Source: Mantamonas sphyraenae (taxonomy: Eukaryota; CRuMs; Mantamonadidae). From it: 64,000 nt of DNA. Location of the stretch: positions 217,266-281,265 of the forward strand of contig JAPMXV010000018.1 in NCBI GenBank assembly GCA_026936335.1. The letters are read 5' to 3'. A model generated the notes under the pieces. The model did not search any database, was not told where the DNA came from, and saw only the letters and a program-made list of their open reading frames with translations. Both the position numbers and the translations under genes were made by a program. The first letter of the stretch is position 1, and every line of letters begins with the position of its first letter. Of the stretch, positions 38,180-49,008 are shown piece after piece.

Positions 38180-39538
38180 TCACTTTGTCTTTTTGGTCTC
38201 TGTGGCCTGGCTGGCGACGCTCTTTGTGTCGTCGTCGTCGTCGTTATTGTCAGCCTTGAGCTGCTTGCGGAGCTGCTCATTGTCTTCGTCGCTCATGTCG
38301 TCGTTGACCTCGGTGTCAGAGCCAAAGAGGAGGCGGTAGGCCATGCTGAGGAGGATGGAGAACCACCAAAGGAGCAGGGCCTGGAGGATGCCGAGGAAGA
38401 GAAGGAAGCCGAAACGTGTGTAGGGACCGTTGTAGAGGCCGTTTGCCGGATCCCACTGGATGGGCACAAGCTCGGGCATGTCAAAGTAGATGGACTTGAG
38501 GATGAAAAAGTAGACGACGTGGCGGGTGGCAAACCAGGTGATGCCCCAGACGACAAAGCCAAAGGTGGTGAGCGACTCCAAGTTGGCGTACTTGAGGAGC
38601 TTGATGAGGTAGAAGATCATATCGCCGATGTCCTGTTCGACGAGAACAATGGCACCGCATCGGGAGAAGCTGTGTGGACAGGGTGTGAGGAGGGGCAGCG
38701 CGGGGGGCGGATGGTTGGGGCAAGACTTACTTCATGAGGAAAGAAGAGGCAATGAGAGTGATGGTGACCATGTGATGGGCAAGCATCTGTGCGAAATCCT
38801 TGCGCCTGCGCTCGATAAAGAGGACAAAGACGCAGTGGATCCAAAAGGCAAGCTGGACCATGTACATGAGCTTGAGGGAGGCTTCGAGGGGAAGGTGCGG
38901 GTAGCCAATCCACATGTGGGTAAAGTCGGAAAAGTAGTCTTTCTGCAGGGGTGGGGAGGGGTGGGGAGGGTGAGAACGGGTGGGTCGGCAAACGAGGGGC
39001 GTGGAGAAGGGGCAGGGTGGCCAGGCGGACCGGTGACGACCGAGACAAAAACGCACGTCGTAGGTGATGTAGAACTCAAAGGGCCACATGCAGAGGAAGT
39101 AGAGGAAGTACCAGCCGCTCTCGCCAAACTTGGTGACGGTGACCTGGTCCTTGATGTTGAGGGCGCGGGCAAGGGGCTTTGAAGATAAAGGAAAAGCAGC
39201 GCAGGAGAGGGGGTCAGAATTTGGCGCGCTCTGGACAATTTCTGCAAACGGGCCAGACGTCAAGTGCAGTGGGAGATTGGCTCGGGAAACGGAAGGGTGG
39301 GAGGGGAAGGGCCACACACCTGGAGCAGAAAGTGCTGAGTGAGGTAGCGAGCGAGCGTAAGGGCGAAAATGAGGGTGATGGCAAGGTGAAAGTCGGCCAT
39401 GCCGTTCATGTACTTTCCCTCGGCGACCTGGTAGGAGAGGGAGACCCAGGAGCTGTTTCCCTCTTGCTGGCTGTAGGCGTAGATGGCCACGAGGACAGCG
39501 GCGCAGGCGTGCGGATGGTATTGCTCGACAATGCCCAT
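38180..39538 (-). CDS. Ceramide synthase (LAG1/TLC family)
   Basis: The model is complement(38180..38669, 38731..38942, 39057..39176, 39320..39538), 346 residues. It has two phase-0 introns (39177-39319, 38943-39056) and one phase-2 intron (38670-38730). Splicing restores the TLC core: FSDFTHMWIGYPHLPL, FIERRRKDFAQMLAHHMVTI with the catalytic His pair, then SSFLMNFSRCGAIVLVEQD across the last junction, followed by IGDMIFYLIKLLKYANL and FVVWGITWFATRH. The enzyme N-acylates sphingoid bases in the ER. In the Lag1 motif the usual HDxSD is EQDIGD, so the His is replaced by Gln. The C-terminus is an acidic, Asp-rich cytosolic tail, as in other ceramide synthases. Stop codons of this gene and RER1 are 20 bp apart in convergent orientation. 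Confidence 0.92.
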
Positions 39539-39769
39539 GGGTGCAGTGGTGTTTTTGGTGGCTGCGTGTGGGCAGGCGTGTCAGGGGTGGAGGTGGAAGT
39601 TTGAGAGGGAAGGAAGGGGGGAGGGAGGAGGGGGCGGCGGCGGGAGCGGGGGTTCAGACAGCTGTGGGGTGCAAGGGTTAGAGTTGCGGACCAAGAGAGA
39701 GAAGGTGTTCGGCGCCGACACCCGCGGACACGGGCAAGTCTTTTCCCTTTTTTCCGCAAAGCAGAGAGC

Positions 39770-42408
39770 ATGAACTTCCGGTCGTCGACTCGTCGCAAGA
39801 GCAGCACGACGGGAAGCAACAACACGCAATACTTTCAGATTGGCGACCACCAGGTGCGGCGTCGTCCGTACAGCGAGCACCGGATCTCGTTCCAGAACGA
39901 GATCTATGGCGTGGAGGTGCTGGGCGAAGGCGGCTTCAGCGTGTAGGTTGACAGTGTGTGGCCGGAAGATGGATAGACGTAGGCAGTGGGCGAGTGAGGG
40001 GAAGGAGGGAAACGCGCGTGTGCTCGAGGGCGGAAAGGGGCGTTTTCGGTGAGCGGCGAGAGTGAGCGAATTCCACGTCAGACTGACACGCAGACGGGCC
40101 GCTGTACAGAGTGGTGCCGGCAGTGAACCGCACCACAGGCCAGCACGTGGCCATCAAAGTGTGCGACAAACAAAAATGCGACAAGTACCTGGACACAGAG
40201 GTGGGTTGGTGACGTGGGGAGTGGGCGGAGTGAGCGAAGAAGGCGACGGTGTATTTTTCTGGTGGGCTCTCGGGAGAGGTTTTGCAGGCGCTGACGTGGA
40301 CGGGCACACACACGATGGGACGCGATGCACACGTTTTGGGTACAGATTGCAATCATGAACCGGCTGCACCACGAGAACATTGTGGAGCTGTTGAGTGTGG
40401 ACCAGGACGACCAGAACATTTTCATCACACTGGAATACGTCGGCGGAGGCACGATGCACAAGTACATCAGTGAGTTTGTCAGGCGGGATGGGACGAGAGA
40501 GCGGGGCGCAAACGTGGGGGATTACCACGCATTGTGTGGAGGGGAGGGTGAATGCAGAGAATGGTGTTGTTTGAGAGGACAGGTGCATGGGAGGAGGGGG
40601 CGGGAGAAAAGGGCGCGCGGCGGCGGCAGGTCGCACTTTCGCGGAAACCATGCTTGGTTCTCGAGAAGAAGGCAAGCAGGGCTGCGCAGCGAGGAAAGAC
40701 GGACGCCGCAAGACGCATGAGGGCATGTGCATGCGTGGGATGGAGAGACGTGAGTGCATGTTTGTGGAGGAAGCAGCGTGTGGAGACAGGGGCAGCGGGC
40801 ACAAAGGAGAGGTGGTGGGAAACGGGCACGTGTGGAAAACGGCTGGGTTTGGGTCTTTTTGGCGTGGACGGCCACAGCGGGCAATCGGGTGACGGGATGG
40901 ACACTTACACAGTCGGCCCACATGCACACATGACACTTGCACGCACAGACTCGTACCGCGTGTCGAACCAGTATCTGGAACGTGACCAACTGCGCGGGTT
41001 CTTCCGGCAGCTGATTGCCGGGATTGAACATTGCCACCAGAACGGAGTGGCACACCGCGACCTGAAGCTGGCAAACATCCTGTTGACAGAAGACCAGGAG
41101 ACGATCAAGCTGTGCGACTTTGGCCTGAGCAGCGTGGACGTGGACACCGTAAAGGGCATGCGCGGCACGAGGCACTTTATGGCACCCGAGGTGTTTATGA
41201 GCAAGCGCAACGGATCGAGGTACAGCCCGTACGCATGCGACGTGTGGGCCGCAGGCGTGATCCTGTTCCTGATGGCGGCACGTGACTATCCTTTCCACCC
41301 GAACATTGTGGACTCGCCGCACTGGACGCAGATCTCGCAAGGGTACGGCGTGGAGCTGCCGCAAGAGCTGACGGACCTGTACGGCATGGAGCTGACAGAC
41401 ATGCTGAACGGCCTGTGGCGCCCGGACCCGGAGGACCGTTTCACGCTGGACGAGATCAAGGCGCACCCGTTCCTGACGATGGAGTCGGGAGACGGCGAGG
41501 AGGTGGAGGTGCAGACGATGATGGGCGCGGACGACCAGGGAGGATACGCGTCACCAAGCTCCATCGACGCAGACGCAAGTGTGAGCGTGAGCGCTGTGAG
41601 CATCAGCGAAGCAGACCTGCAGAGCGTGGACGAGGGAGCGGGCAACGACAACGAGATGGTCACCGAGTCTGCGCAACGTCGCAGCAGCAACGGCAACACC
41701 AACAACAACAACAACGGGGACAACAACGGGAACAACAACGGGAACAACAACTACGCAGGGGACAACAACGACAACTACACATACGACGTGCCCTACGCTT
41801 CCATTGACCCCGGAGGACCTGCCGACTCGTACGTGAACGAGGAGATGAGCACGGTGGAGGAGCACATCAGCTTGGTGGACGAGGACGAGGACGCCGTGCA
41901 GTTCCGCGGCGCCGAGACGACGACCGAAGGCGAGCTGCCCGTGATCTTGTCGTTCCACGGCAAGGTGGACGACGAGCCGCACCGCACACGCTTCTTCACC
42001 AAGATGGAGGCGACAGAAATCTACCAGGAGGTGCTCAAGGTGCTTACGTACAACAAGAAGTACTCGTTCGAGGTGAAGGAGAACGAGGCGGCGCTGGAAC
42101 TGCTGGTGACCGAAAACAACTCGTCGTGCGGCAAGCCCGGCGTGACGTCGAAGGGACCGGTTGTTGCGGATGAGCTGACCGGCAAGGAGCGACGCAACTT
42201 TGCAGAGGGTGACTACATCTGCGACGACTCGACGTCGTTCACGGTGCGTCTGTACAAGCACGGCGACGACATGGTTGTGGTCGACTTTCAGAAGATGGCA
42301 GGGTGCGAGTTTGGCTTCTCGGACATGTTCTTTGACCTCATGAGCGAGCTGGAGCAGTTCAAGTACTCGCCGCAAGAGGCTGAGCTGCTGAGCACGGACA
42401 GCATGTGA
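39770..42408 (+). CDS. CIPK/SnRK3-like Ser/Thr kinase with KA1-type C-terminus
   Basis: The model is join(39770..39942, 40110..40200, 40346..40469, 40949..42408), 615 residues; introns are 167, 145 and 479 nt. Splicing gives a complete kinase: VEVLGEGGFSV-VVPAVNRTTG, HVAIKVCDK, IAIMNRLHHENIVELL, YVGGGTMHKYI, HRDLKLANILL, CDFGLSSVDVDTVKG and GTRHFMAPEVF. A linker follows with an Asn-rich tract (NGNTNNNNNGDNNGNNNG) near residue 385. The C-terminal domain begins HRTRFFTKMEATEIYQEVL and ends FSDMFFDLMSEL, matching the NAF-distal/KA1 region of CIPK and SNF1-related kinases. In plants and protists these are targets of calcineurin-B-like Ca sensors. I cannot confidently identify a NAF motif. The first exon-intron junction (GT|GTAGGT) is the least certain. 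Confidence 0.82.
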
Positions 42409-42467
42409 GGTGGAAGAGAGAAGAAAATGGAATGATTGTTGGAATTGCGAGCACGGATCCTTTGTCA

Positions 42468-44520
42468 TCACCTGGCCTTGATGAAGAGGAGGTTGCCACT
42501 CTCGATGCCTGCGTCATGGAGGGTCTGGTCTGCGTTTGTGTAGACACGGTTGGGGAAGCGTGTTTGGAGATGGAACGGGGCGGCGTCCTGGCCGCGTTGC
42601 TCTGTGATCATGGTCTCGAGCTCGCCAATGGTTTGGGTTGGCATGAGAGTGATTGTGTAGACGCAGGAAAGATCCTCGCTCTTGACCTGAATGCGCAGCT
42701 TGGCGGCCTCCTCCACTGCCTCGCTCGCGCTCTCGCTCTCGAGAGAGACGAGCTGCTGCTGCGGAGCCTCTGGGTTGAGGCGTGCACCGACGTCTTGGCG
42801 CACGTTGATGACCTCCCCGTTGCGGATGACGCGTTCGGGCAGCTTGCTGAGAAACTGGTCGCGGTCGAGCGGCGGGGCGTTGCTGGAGTGCATGTTGTCG
42901 AGGTTGTGGACCTTGAGCATGGGTGTGGAGGTGCCCAGCTTGTGGCCCTGGCCGGTGAAGCTGCGGTTTCCTGCAGAGCTGGCGTAGTCGCGGGTGGAGC
43001 AGTCCTCGACCTCGAGGGGCACGCCGTCGGGGTACTTGTCCTTGAACTCGTAAGGGAAGTAGCCGTCCTCGAGGTCGCTTACAAACGCACGTGCATCCTT
43101 GCTGTCAAAGGAGCGAAAGGCGCTTCCGTCGACGACAATGCCGTTGCGGTAAAGGGAGATGTGAACGGACGGGAGCTTGCGCATGGCCTTGCGGCCGCCT
43201 GGAGACTGCACGATCTCGACCTGATCTCCGGCAATCATGTTGAGCTCCTGCACGTTCTTCATGAGTTTGTACACGTCATAATCAAAGTTTGTGGCTGCGT
43301 TCTGCTGCTGCTGCTGCTGCTGCTGCTGTTGTTGTTGTTGTTGTTCCTGTTGCAACGCCTCTTCCAAGGCCACCTCGGCGTCGTCCTTCTCGGCGGATTC
43401 GGCTCCGCCGTTGTTGGAGCCTACCCACACCATGCCATAGTCACTGAGAAACTGTTCCATGTCCTGGACCTGTGCGCGGAGGCGCTCGTTTTCCCTGCGC
43501 AGGCCGTCTTCGGCGCCGGCCGCAGAGGCGTCGAGCTGGGACTGAAGACCATCGCGTTCCCTGCGCAGTTGGTCCAACATGCGGTCTTTGCGCAGGATCT
43601 CTCTGTTCTGCACCTTGAGCATGCGTTCCATCTGGGTGAGGCGAGAAGCCATGGAGCCGAGGAGATCCTCCTCAAAGGCCATCTTGTTCTTGTTGCTCTT
43701 GGAGGAGGAGGAGGAGGAGGCGGAGGAGGACTTTGGCCTCTTGGACTTTGTAGAGGTGGAGGCGGAGGCTCGGACAACGACAGGCTTCTCGTCTGAGCGG
43801 AGGTCGGAGCGGCGCGGGCCGCTGATCTGGCGGGAGACTTGCTTGTCGCTTGTCTGTGTGTCCAGGTCTGCGTCTGCAGAGCTGTCGTTGGACGCGAGGA
43901 GGGATCTGCGTGTGACGGAGGCGCCTGCGGCGACAGCCTGCTCTGTGCGGAGCTCGGCGCGTTTCGGGGCGGGATTCTGGGCGAGCAGGCGCTGGACTTT
44001 GGAGTTGGGGCTTTCGAGGACAGAGGTGAGGCCGGGCTGATTGTTGACGGCATGGCGAGAAGGGAGGACGTCGTTGAAGAGTTCACGCTCGTAGGCGTCG
44101 GAAAAGTCGCTGTCTGTGGAGGCAGCCGCGTCGGCGACGGCCTTTTTGTCCGCGGCCGAGGGAGCCATGGGAGGGTTCTGCCACAGCTTGGAGGCAACCT
44201 CGCGCTCCATCCCCTCGCTGTTGTCCCGGGTGAGTTTGTCTACCTTGTGCTGAAACTCTGTGAGGCGGTGATGAGGCGTGGGTGGGGTTAGTCGCGGAAA
44301 ATCCGCGCCAAAAGCCGTTTCCTGCACTGATCTCGGCACGGACCTGTTTCACGGCGAAACTGTGCACTGTCGGCAAACAGTGGGGCGGGGGAGGTTGGAG
44401 GAGTGAGTGGATGCGTGTGTGCGTGTGATGGGCAGAGGCGCGGATGGGACGGGCACGTACCGAGGCACTCGTTTTGCGTGTTTGGAAGGCAACCTCAAAC
44501 TCATCGGCTTGTGTGCGCAT
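42468..44520 (-). CDS. UBX-domain protein, UBXN11-like (coiled coil, SEP, UBX)
   Basis: The model is complement(42468..44257, 44344..44359, 44461..44520), 621 residues, with a 16-nt microexon (FRRET plus one base) that keeps the frame open from MRTQADEFEVAF to EFQHKVDKLTRD. A coiled coil at about residues 240-315 (LTQMERMLKVQNREILRKD) ends in FLSDYGMVWVG, typical of UBXN11. Then comes a Gln run, a SEP domain (LPSVHISLYRNGIVVDG, FRSFDSKDARAFVSDLEDG, FPYEFKDKYPDGVPL) and a C-terminal UBX domain (LMPTQTIGELETMITEQ, FPNRVYTNADQTL). UBX proteins recruit p97/Cdc48 to clients; mammalian UBXN11 (Socius) also binds Rnd GTPases. The gene is convergent with the kinase gene. Confidence 0.85.
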
Positions 44521-44591
44521 GGGCAGGCACCTGAACACAGACCGCACTCACAGCCACACGCGCACACGCAACCACGGACGTCAATTGCATC

Positions 44592-46529
44592 ATGTTTGCA
44601 CGACGTGTCTCGTCTCGGGCAGCGAGAGTTGTGAGCAGAGAGGTGGTAGGGACGCGGCGATGGCTGACGGGAAGCACACGGTCGGTAGGGACGACGTCAG
44701 CGCGCGTAGTGAGCGCCATGCCACGGTACACGGGTATGGTGGTTCGTGGCGAGAGCATGCAGAGCAGGATGGGACACATGTCGTCTTCAGCAAGGGTTGC
44801 AAGGACGGCATGTGGAGAAGGGAGCACAGGGGCGTCGCCACTGGCGGTTGCGTGCTCTGTGGCAACAGTGGCCGGCGTGGTGGTTGCCGTGCAGATGCAA
44901 TACCCTGTCATGGCAGCATCGGCGAACGAGGAGGAGGTTCTGGGCGAGGAGGAGGTGCAACAACTTTCGCCGGAAGAGAAGCGCGCGCGCGAGGTTGCGA
45001 AGAAGCAAGCGGAATACCACGAAGCAGTGCGTAACCTGGAGAATGGACAGTACGCAACGGCGAGGGCGCAGCTGAAGAGTGTGCTGGAGTGGCAACAGTT
45101 GTATCTGGCGAGCGATGCGCCAGAGGTGGCAAACACGCTGTACCATCTTGCGTTTGCCGTGTTTATGAGCAGCCGGGACCTGATTCTGTGTGTGCCGTAC
45201 GCGGCACAGGCAGTGGAACTGTTTGAGAGGCAGGGGCGCATCGAGGAGGACATCTACCTGAAGGCGCTGACGAACCTGGGGGAGTTTTACAAGTTGCAAC
45301 GAAAGTACAAGGACTCGGAGCGGGAATACACAAAGGCGCTGACAGTGGCAACGCAGCTGCACGGAGAGGACAGCGCACAGGTTGCGTTGGTGAGCAACAA
45401 CCTGGGCGTGGTGATGGGTTTGCGACGCAACACAAAGGAGAGTGTACGGCTGCTGCGTGCGGCGTTGGAGGTGCGTGAGCGACGCAGCGACGAGCGGGAT
45501 GTGCTGCGGTGCATGCTGAACCTGGCGGTGCAGTTCATCAACGAAGAGCAGTACGAGGAGGCGGAGGAGATTCTGGAGGAGCTGCACCCGCGCACGGCGA
45601 CGGTGTATGGAGCGACGTCGGACGAGGCGACCAAGGTGCAGCGGTACTGGGGCCTGACGCTGATGAAGCTGGAAGAGTTTGCGCGTGCGGAGCAGCTGCT
45701 GGGCACGGTGGTGACCAACATGCAGTTCAAGCTGGTGGAGAACGGGGCCAACATGTTGCCGCAGGACGTGCGGCTGCTGAAACGGCAGCTGTTCCAGAGC
45801 GAGAGCGCACTGGGAGTGGCACAGTACCAGCTGGACCGACTAGACGAGTCACGTGGCCATCTGCAACGCGTGTACCGACACTTTACGGCGCAGCTGGGCG
45901 GGTCGCATCCGCAGACGCTGCGTGCGCTTGTGAGCCTGGCGGAAATCGATCGCAAACAAGGACAGGTGTACCAAGCGGAGCAGATGCTGTTGCAAGCACT
46001 GAAGCAGTCGCGTGCAGCCAATGGAGGAGACGTGACGTATGAGGCGGTGTATGTGTTGACGAGCCTGGGGCTGTTGAGGGAGCAGCAAGCGGATCTGAAG
46101 CGCGCGTTTCGGTGCTTGGGCAAGGTGGTGCAACTTACGAATCAACGAGTCAAAGAGCGACCACGTGGTCACAACGAGCGGCTGGCTCAGGTGCGTGCGT
46201 ACGTGAACATGGGGCGTTTGCATCTTGTGCGCGGGGCCAACGGGGATTCGGAGAGCGCATGGGAATACTATTCAGAGGCAGCGCGGATCCGCATGCAGAC
46301 GATGGGGGTGGAGAGCACGCGTGCGTGGGCTACACGAGAGATGGCGAGGCTGCAAGAGCGGATCCACTGGGCAGGCGGAGGCTCGCTTTCCGAGTCGGAG
46401 GTGGGGCTGGAAAGGCAAACAGACGACGTGGTGGCGCTGAAGAAGCAGCAAAGCATGTGGGAGCGTGTGCTGAACGAAGTGGCGGTGGGAGAAGGGATGG
46501 CGGCCACAGGAAATGGAGTGGGGCTGTAG
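44592..46529 (+). CDS. TPR protein with mitochondrial presequence
   Basis: A 645-residue single-exon protein. The N-terminus MFARRVSSRAARVVSREVVG is strongly mitochondrial in composition. A hydrophobic helix follows near residue 85 (LAVACSVATVAGVVVAVQM). From residue 140 there are about ten TPR or kinesin-light-chain-type repeats, for example AVRNLENGQYATARAQLKSV, LTNLGEFYKLQRKYKDSERE, VSNNLGVVMGLRRNTKESV and LVSLAEIDRKQGQVYQAEQM. A membrane-anchored TPR domain facing matrix or intermembrane space recalls TTC19, an assembly/quality factor of complex III, but this protein is much longer and I would not name it so. It is divergent from the UBX gene with 71 bp between the start codons. Confidence 0.75.
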   Translation: MFARRVSSRAARVVSREVVGTRRWLTGSTRSVGTTSARVVSAMPRYTGMVVRGESMQSRMGHMSSSARVARTACGEGSTGASPLAVACSVATVAGVVVAVQMQYPVMAASANEEEVLGEEEVQQLSPEEKRAREVAKKQAEYHEAVRNLENGQYATARAQLKSVLEWQQLYLASDAPEVANTLYHLAFAVFMSSRDLILCVPYAAQAVELFERQGRIEEDIYLKALTNLGEFYKLQRKYKDSEREYTKALTVATQLHGEDSAQVALVSNNLGVVMGLRRNTKESVRLLRAALEVRERRSDERDVLRCMLNLAVQFINEEQYEEAEEILEELHPRTATVYGATSDEATKVQRYWGLTLMKLEEFARAEQLLGTVVTNMQFKLVENGANMLPQDVRLLKRQLFQSESALGVAQYQLDRLDESRGHLQRVYRHFTAQLGGSHPQTLRALVSLAEIDRKQGQVYQAEQMLLQALKQSRAANGGDVTYEAVYVLTSLGLLREQQADLKRAFRCLGKVVQLTNQRVKERPRGHNERLAQVRAYVNMGRLHLVRGANGDSESAWEYYSEAARIRMQTMGVESTRAWATREMARLQERIHWAGGGSLSESEVGLERQTDDVVALKKQQSMWERVLNEVAVGEGMAATGNGVGL

Positions 46530-46568
46530 AGAGGAGTGGAGGACAGGTGAAATGAGTGAATTTGGACC

Positions 46569-47081
46569 TCAGAGAAACTCGAGACTCTTTGCTTTCTCTT
46601 GCTCATCGGCAATGGGGTTTGCGTGGATGGTGACGTCGTCGATGCTGATATCCTTGACGGGCCGGTCGTCCTCTGCGTTTTCGACCTTTTCCATGGCGTC
46701 GAGGGTTTCCCAACCGTCGATAACCTGGCCAAAGAGGGTGTAGAGGCCGTCGAGGTGGGAGGCGTCGGTGTAGCAGATGAAAAACTGGGAGCCGTTTGTG
46801 TTGGGGCCCGAATTGGCGAAGGAGACGGAGCCGCGCTTGTGTTTGGCCTTGCCGTCGATCTCGTCGTCTATGTAGCCACCCCAAATGCTCTCTCCACCGC
46901 GTCCGGAGCCCGAGGGGTCGCCTCCCTGGACCATAAACTCGGGGATGTTTCTGTGGAAGAGAGTGCCTGTGTACTTTCCGCTTGCGCACAGGCCGAGGAA
47001 GTTTTCACAGGACTTGGGACACCGTTCGCAGCTGAGCTCAATTTTGAGGTCACCCAGGGAGGTATGGAGAGTGACTGACAT
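46569..47081 (-). CDS. PPIL3: Cyclophilin, PPIL3 type
   Basis: A 170-residue peptidyl-prolyl isomerase. Landmarks are MSVTLHTSLGDLKIELSCE, CENFLGLCASGKYTGTLFHR, IPEFMVQGGDPSGSGRGGES, IWGGYIDDEI, the SFANSGPNTNGSQFFI core with active-site residues, and LDGLYTLFGQVIDGWETL. The order, lack of a loop insert, and single-domain size identify the PPIL3 subgroup, a spliceosome-associated cyclophilin (human 161 residues). No intron. It is convergent with the TPR gene, 39 bp apart. Confidence 0.93.
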   Translation of the reverse strand: MSVTLHTSLGDLKIELSCERCPKSCENFLGLCASGKYTGTLFHRNIPEFMVQGGDPSGSGRGGESIWGGYIDDEIDGKAKHKRGSVSFANSGPNTNGSQFFICYTDASHLDGLYTLFGQVIDGWETLDAMEKVENAEDDRPVKDISIDDVTIHANPIADEQEKAKSLEFL

Positions 47082-47143
47082 GGTGGGGTAGAGGGCAGGG
47101 TTTGTTTGTTGTGCGTGGACGTGCGCTCGCAGTTCCCGGGGGG

Positions 47144-48850
47144 CTACCTGTTGGCTTGCTTGGGAATGGGAGGAGGAGGGCGTTTGGGAGGCTCCCAGTA
47201 CTTTGTGGTTTTGATCACCTTGCGCTTGGGACGGGCGGTGGTGCTGCCGAGCGTGGTGCCGAGCTGTTGGAGTTCGCTGAGGTCGACGACCCGGGCCTGC
47301 CTCTTTGCCTTTGTGGACGAGGATGATTGGTTGTCTGTGGTTGAGGATGTGGATGAGGAGGTGGTGGTGGTGGTGGAGGAGGAGGTGGTGGTGGTGGTCG
47401 AGGTGGAGGAGTTGCTCTCAAAGAGGCCGCGCCGCCATGATCCACTGTCGGCATCGCTGCCCACTTGATAGGACATTGGGGAGAAGCGTTTGGGTTGATA
47501 GGTGCCAAGAGAGGTGGTGCCGACACCATGTTTGTCTGGCTGTTTGGGTGAGTACGTGGAGAAGGAGGAGGAGGAGGCCGAGGATGAGGAGGAGGCCGAG
47601 GAGGCTGTTGAGGACCACGAAGGGGTGATTTGGGAGTCGTCAATGTCATCAACTTCTTGCGATGAGCGTGTGAACAGACTGCCCATGCTGCGGCCTTTGA
47701 CGAGCTTGGCTATGAAAGAGTTGTCGCCGTCGCCATCGCCGTCGAGCCGAGTGTTGTCGCTGGCAGATGTGTCTGCGTCATTGTTGTCATCATTTGCATC
47801 GCGGCTGCCGCTTTGGACGCGGACGGTGTTGAGACCCTTGCCCTGGAAGGTGATGTTTTGTCGGCGCCAATTGTAGGCCTTGCCGACCTCGTAGGACATG
47901 ACGAGCATGTCAAACATGGCGCTGACAGGGATATGGTCGCTGGAGAGGACTTCGGGGTGACTTTTGTACGCACGGAGTGTGAGGGAACGGCCTTTGTACA
48001 GGACGCGGTCGCACCAGGCGGGAATGCGCTGCTTGTCGCTAGAGTCGTAGTCGAGCGTTCCCGGGTCAAACTTGTAGGTTGGCGCAAAGGCCACCACGCC
48101 CTCGCGAAAGGCTTGGAAAACGCGGGAGGCAGCACGCTCAGCCTGGAGCTGGTCGTAGCGGAGGAGGTTGCTCCAGGCCTCCTTTTCAACGAGGGCGAGG
48201 ACCTGGGCTCGGCGCAGCTCGATGCGGTAGTTGAGATCACCAAACCAGAATATGCAGTCGTGGTCGGCGATGCTGACGCGGCCAATGTTGCCGTAGGCAA
48301 ACTTGGCCTTTGAGGAAATGGTCTTGAAGTCACGATTCCTCTTTTCGACGTGCTCCTGGCCTGCGGCGAGGTGGGCTGTGAGAAAGCAGACGGTGCTGTC
48401 ATAGAGCTTCATGCGCACGCCGACGCCGCCCTTGTTGGCGAGCTTGTTCATGAGGCCCGTTTTGACGACGGTTGAAGCGACGTCGGCGACGTAGGGGACG
48501 TGCTCGTCGCGCATCCAGACAAGGAGGAGGACGCCGACAAGGTCCTCACTATGCACAAGAACCATGCGCTTTGAGGTGACCTCCTTCATGGCGTCCTCAA
48601 TCCTCTCTTCCCAGACGGAGGCGACCTTGTCACTGTTTCCCGAGCCGATTCGAGTGCTGCTTCCCTTTACGACAGTCTCTGGGTTGAGGTCGACCGTCTC
48701 CTGAAGGCCTATGGCCACTACGTCTGGAATGCCATCGGAGCCCGACCAGCCGGCAAACCAGCTGCTGACGTCCGGATGGTACGACGATTGGCCGCCGACA
48801 TTCCAGGTGCCAACAAAGACACGCAAGCTGCGTGATTCCAGCGCACTCAT
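47144..48850 (-). CDS. Inositol polyphosphate 5-phosphatase
   Basis: A 568-residue protein. Residues 10-320 form the 5-phosphatase catalytic domain: RVFVGTWNVGGQ, VVAIGLQETVDL, NKLANKGGVGVRM, FLTAHLAAGQ, FWFGDLNYRIEL, PAWCDRVLYKG and VLSSDHIPVSAMF. These include the metal, phosphate and catalytic residues seen in INPP5 and synaptojanin families. The enzyme would remove the 5-phosphate of PtdIns(4,5)P2 or inositol phosphates. There is no SAC, SH2 or transmembrane domain; the C-terminal 200 residues are Ser/Thr/Asp-rich low complexity (TTTTTSSSTTTTTSSS), then basic and Pro-rich at the end. The ATG at 48850 gives MSALESRSLRVFVG. Confidence 0.9.
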   Translation of the reverse strand: MSALESRSLRVFVGTWNVGGQSSYHPDVSSWFAGWSGSDGIPDVVAIGLQETVDLNPETVVKGSSTRIGSGNSDKVASVWEERIEDAMKEVTSKRMVLVHSEDLVGVLLLVWMRDEHVPYVADVASTVVKTGLMNKLANKGGVGVRMKLYDSTVCFLTAHLAAGQEHVEKRNRDFKTISSKAKFAYGNIGRVSIADHDCIFWFGDLNYRIELRRAQVLALVEKEAWSNLLRYDQLQAERAASRVFQAFREGVVAFAPTYKFDPGTLDYDSSDKQRIPAWCDRVLYKGRSLTLRAYKSHPEVLSSDHIPVSAMFDMLVMSYEVGKAYNWRRQNITFQGKGLNTVRVQSGSRDANDDNNDADTSASDNTRLDGDGDGDNSFIAKLVKGRSMGSLFTRSSQEVDDIDDSQITPSWSSTASSASSSSSASSSSFSTYSPKQPDKHGVGTTSLGTYQPKRFSPMSYQVGSDADSGSWRRGLFESNSSTSTTTTTSSSTTTTTSSSTSSTTDNQSSSSTKAKRQARVVDLSELQQLGTTLGSTTARPKRKVIKTTKYWEPPKRPPPPIPKQANR

Positions 48851-49008
48851 GTCGGGGGATGGGAGGGGCTGTGTGTGCGTGTGTGTGTGCGTGTGTGTGG
48901 GAAGGAGTGGCGCGGGACGGTGGCGGGGCGGAGGATTCAGTTTTGGGGAGCGGGCGCTTGGGTCGCCAACAAGCTGCACCCGAGGCCGCCTTTTCCCACC
49001 TCCCTGAA

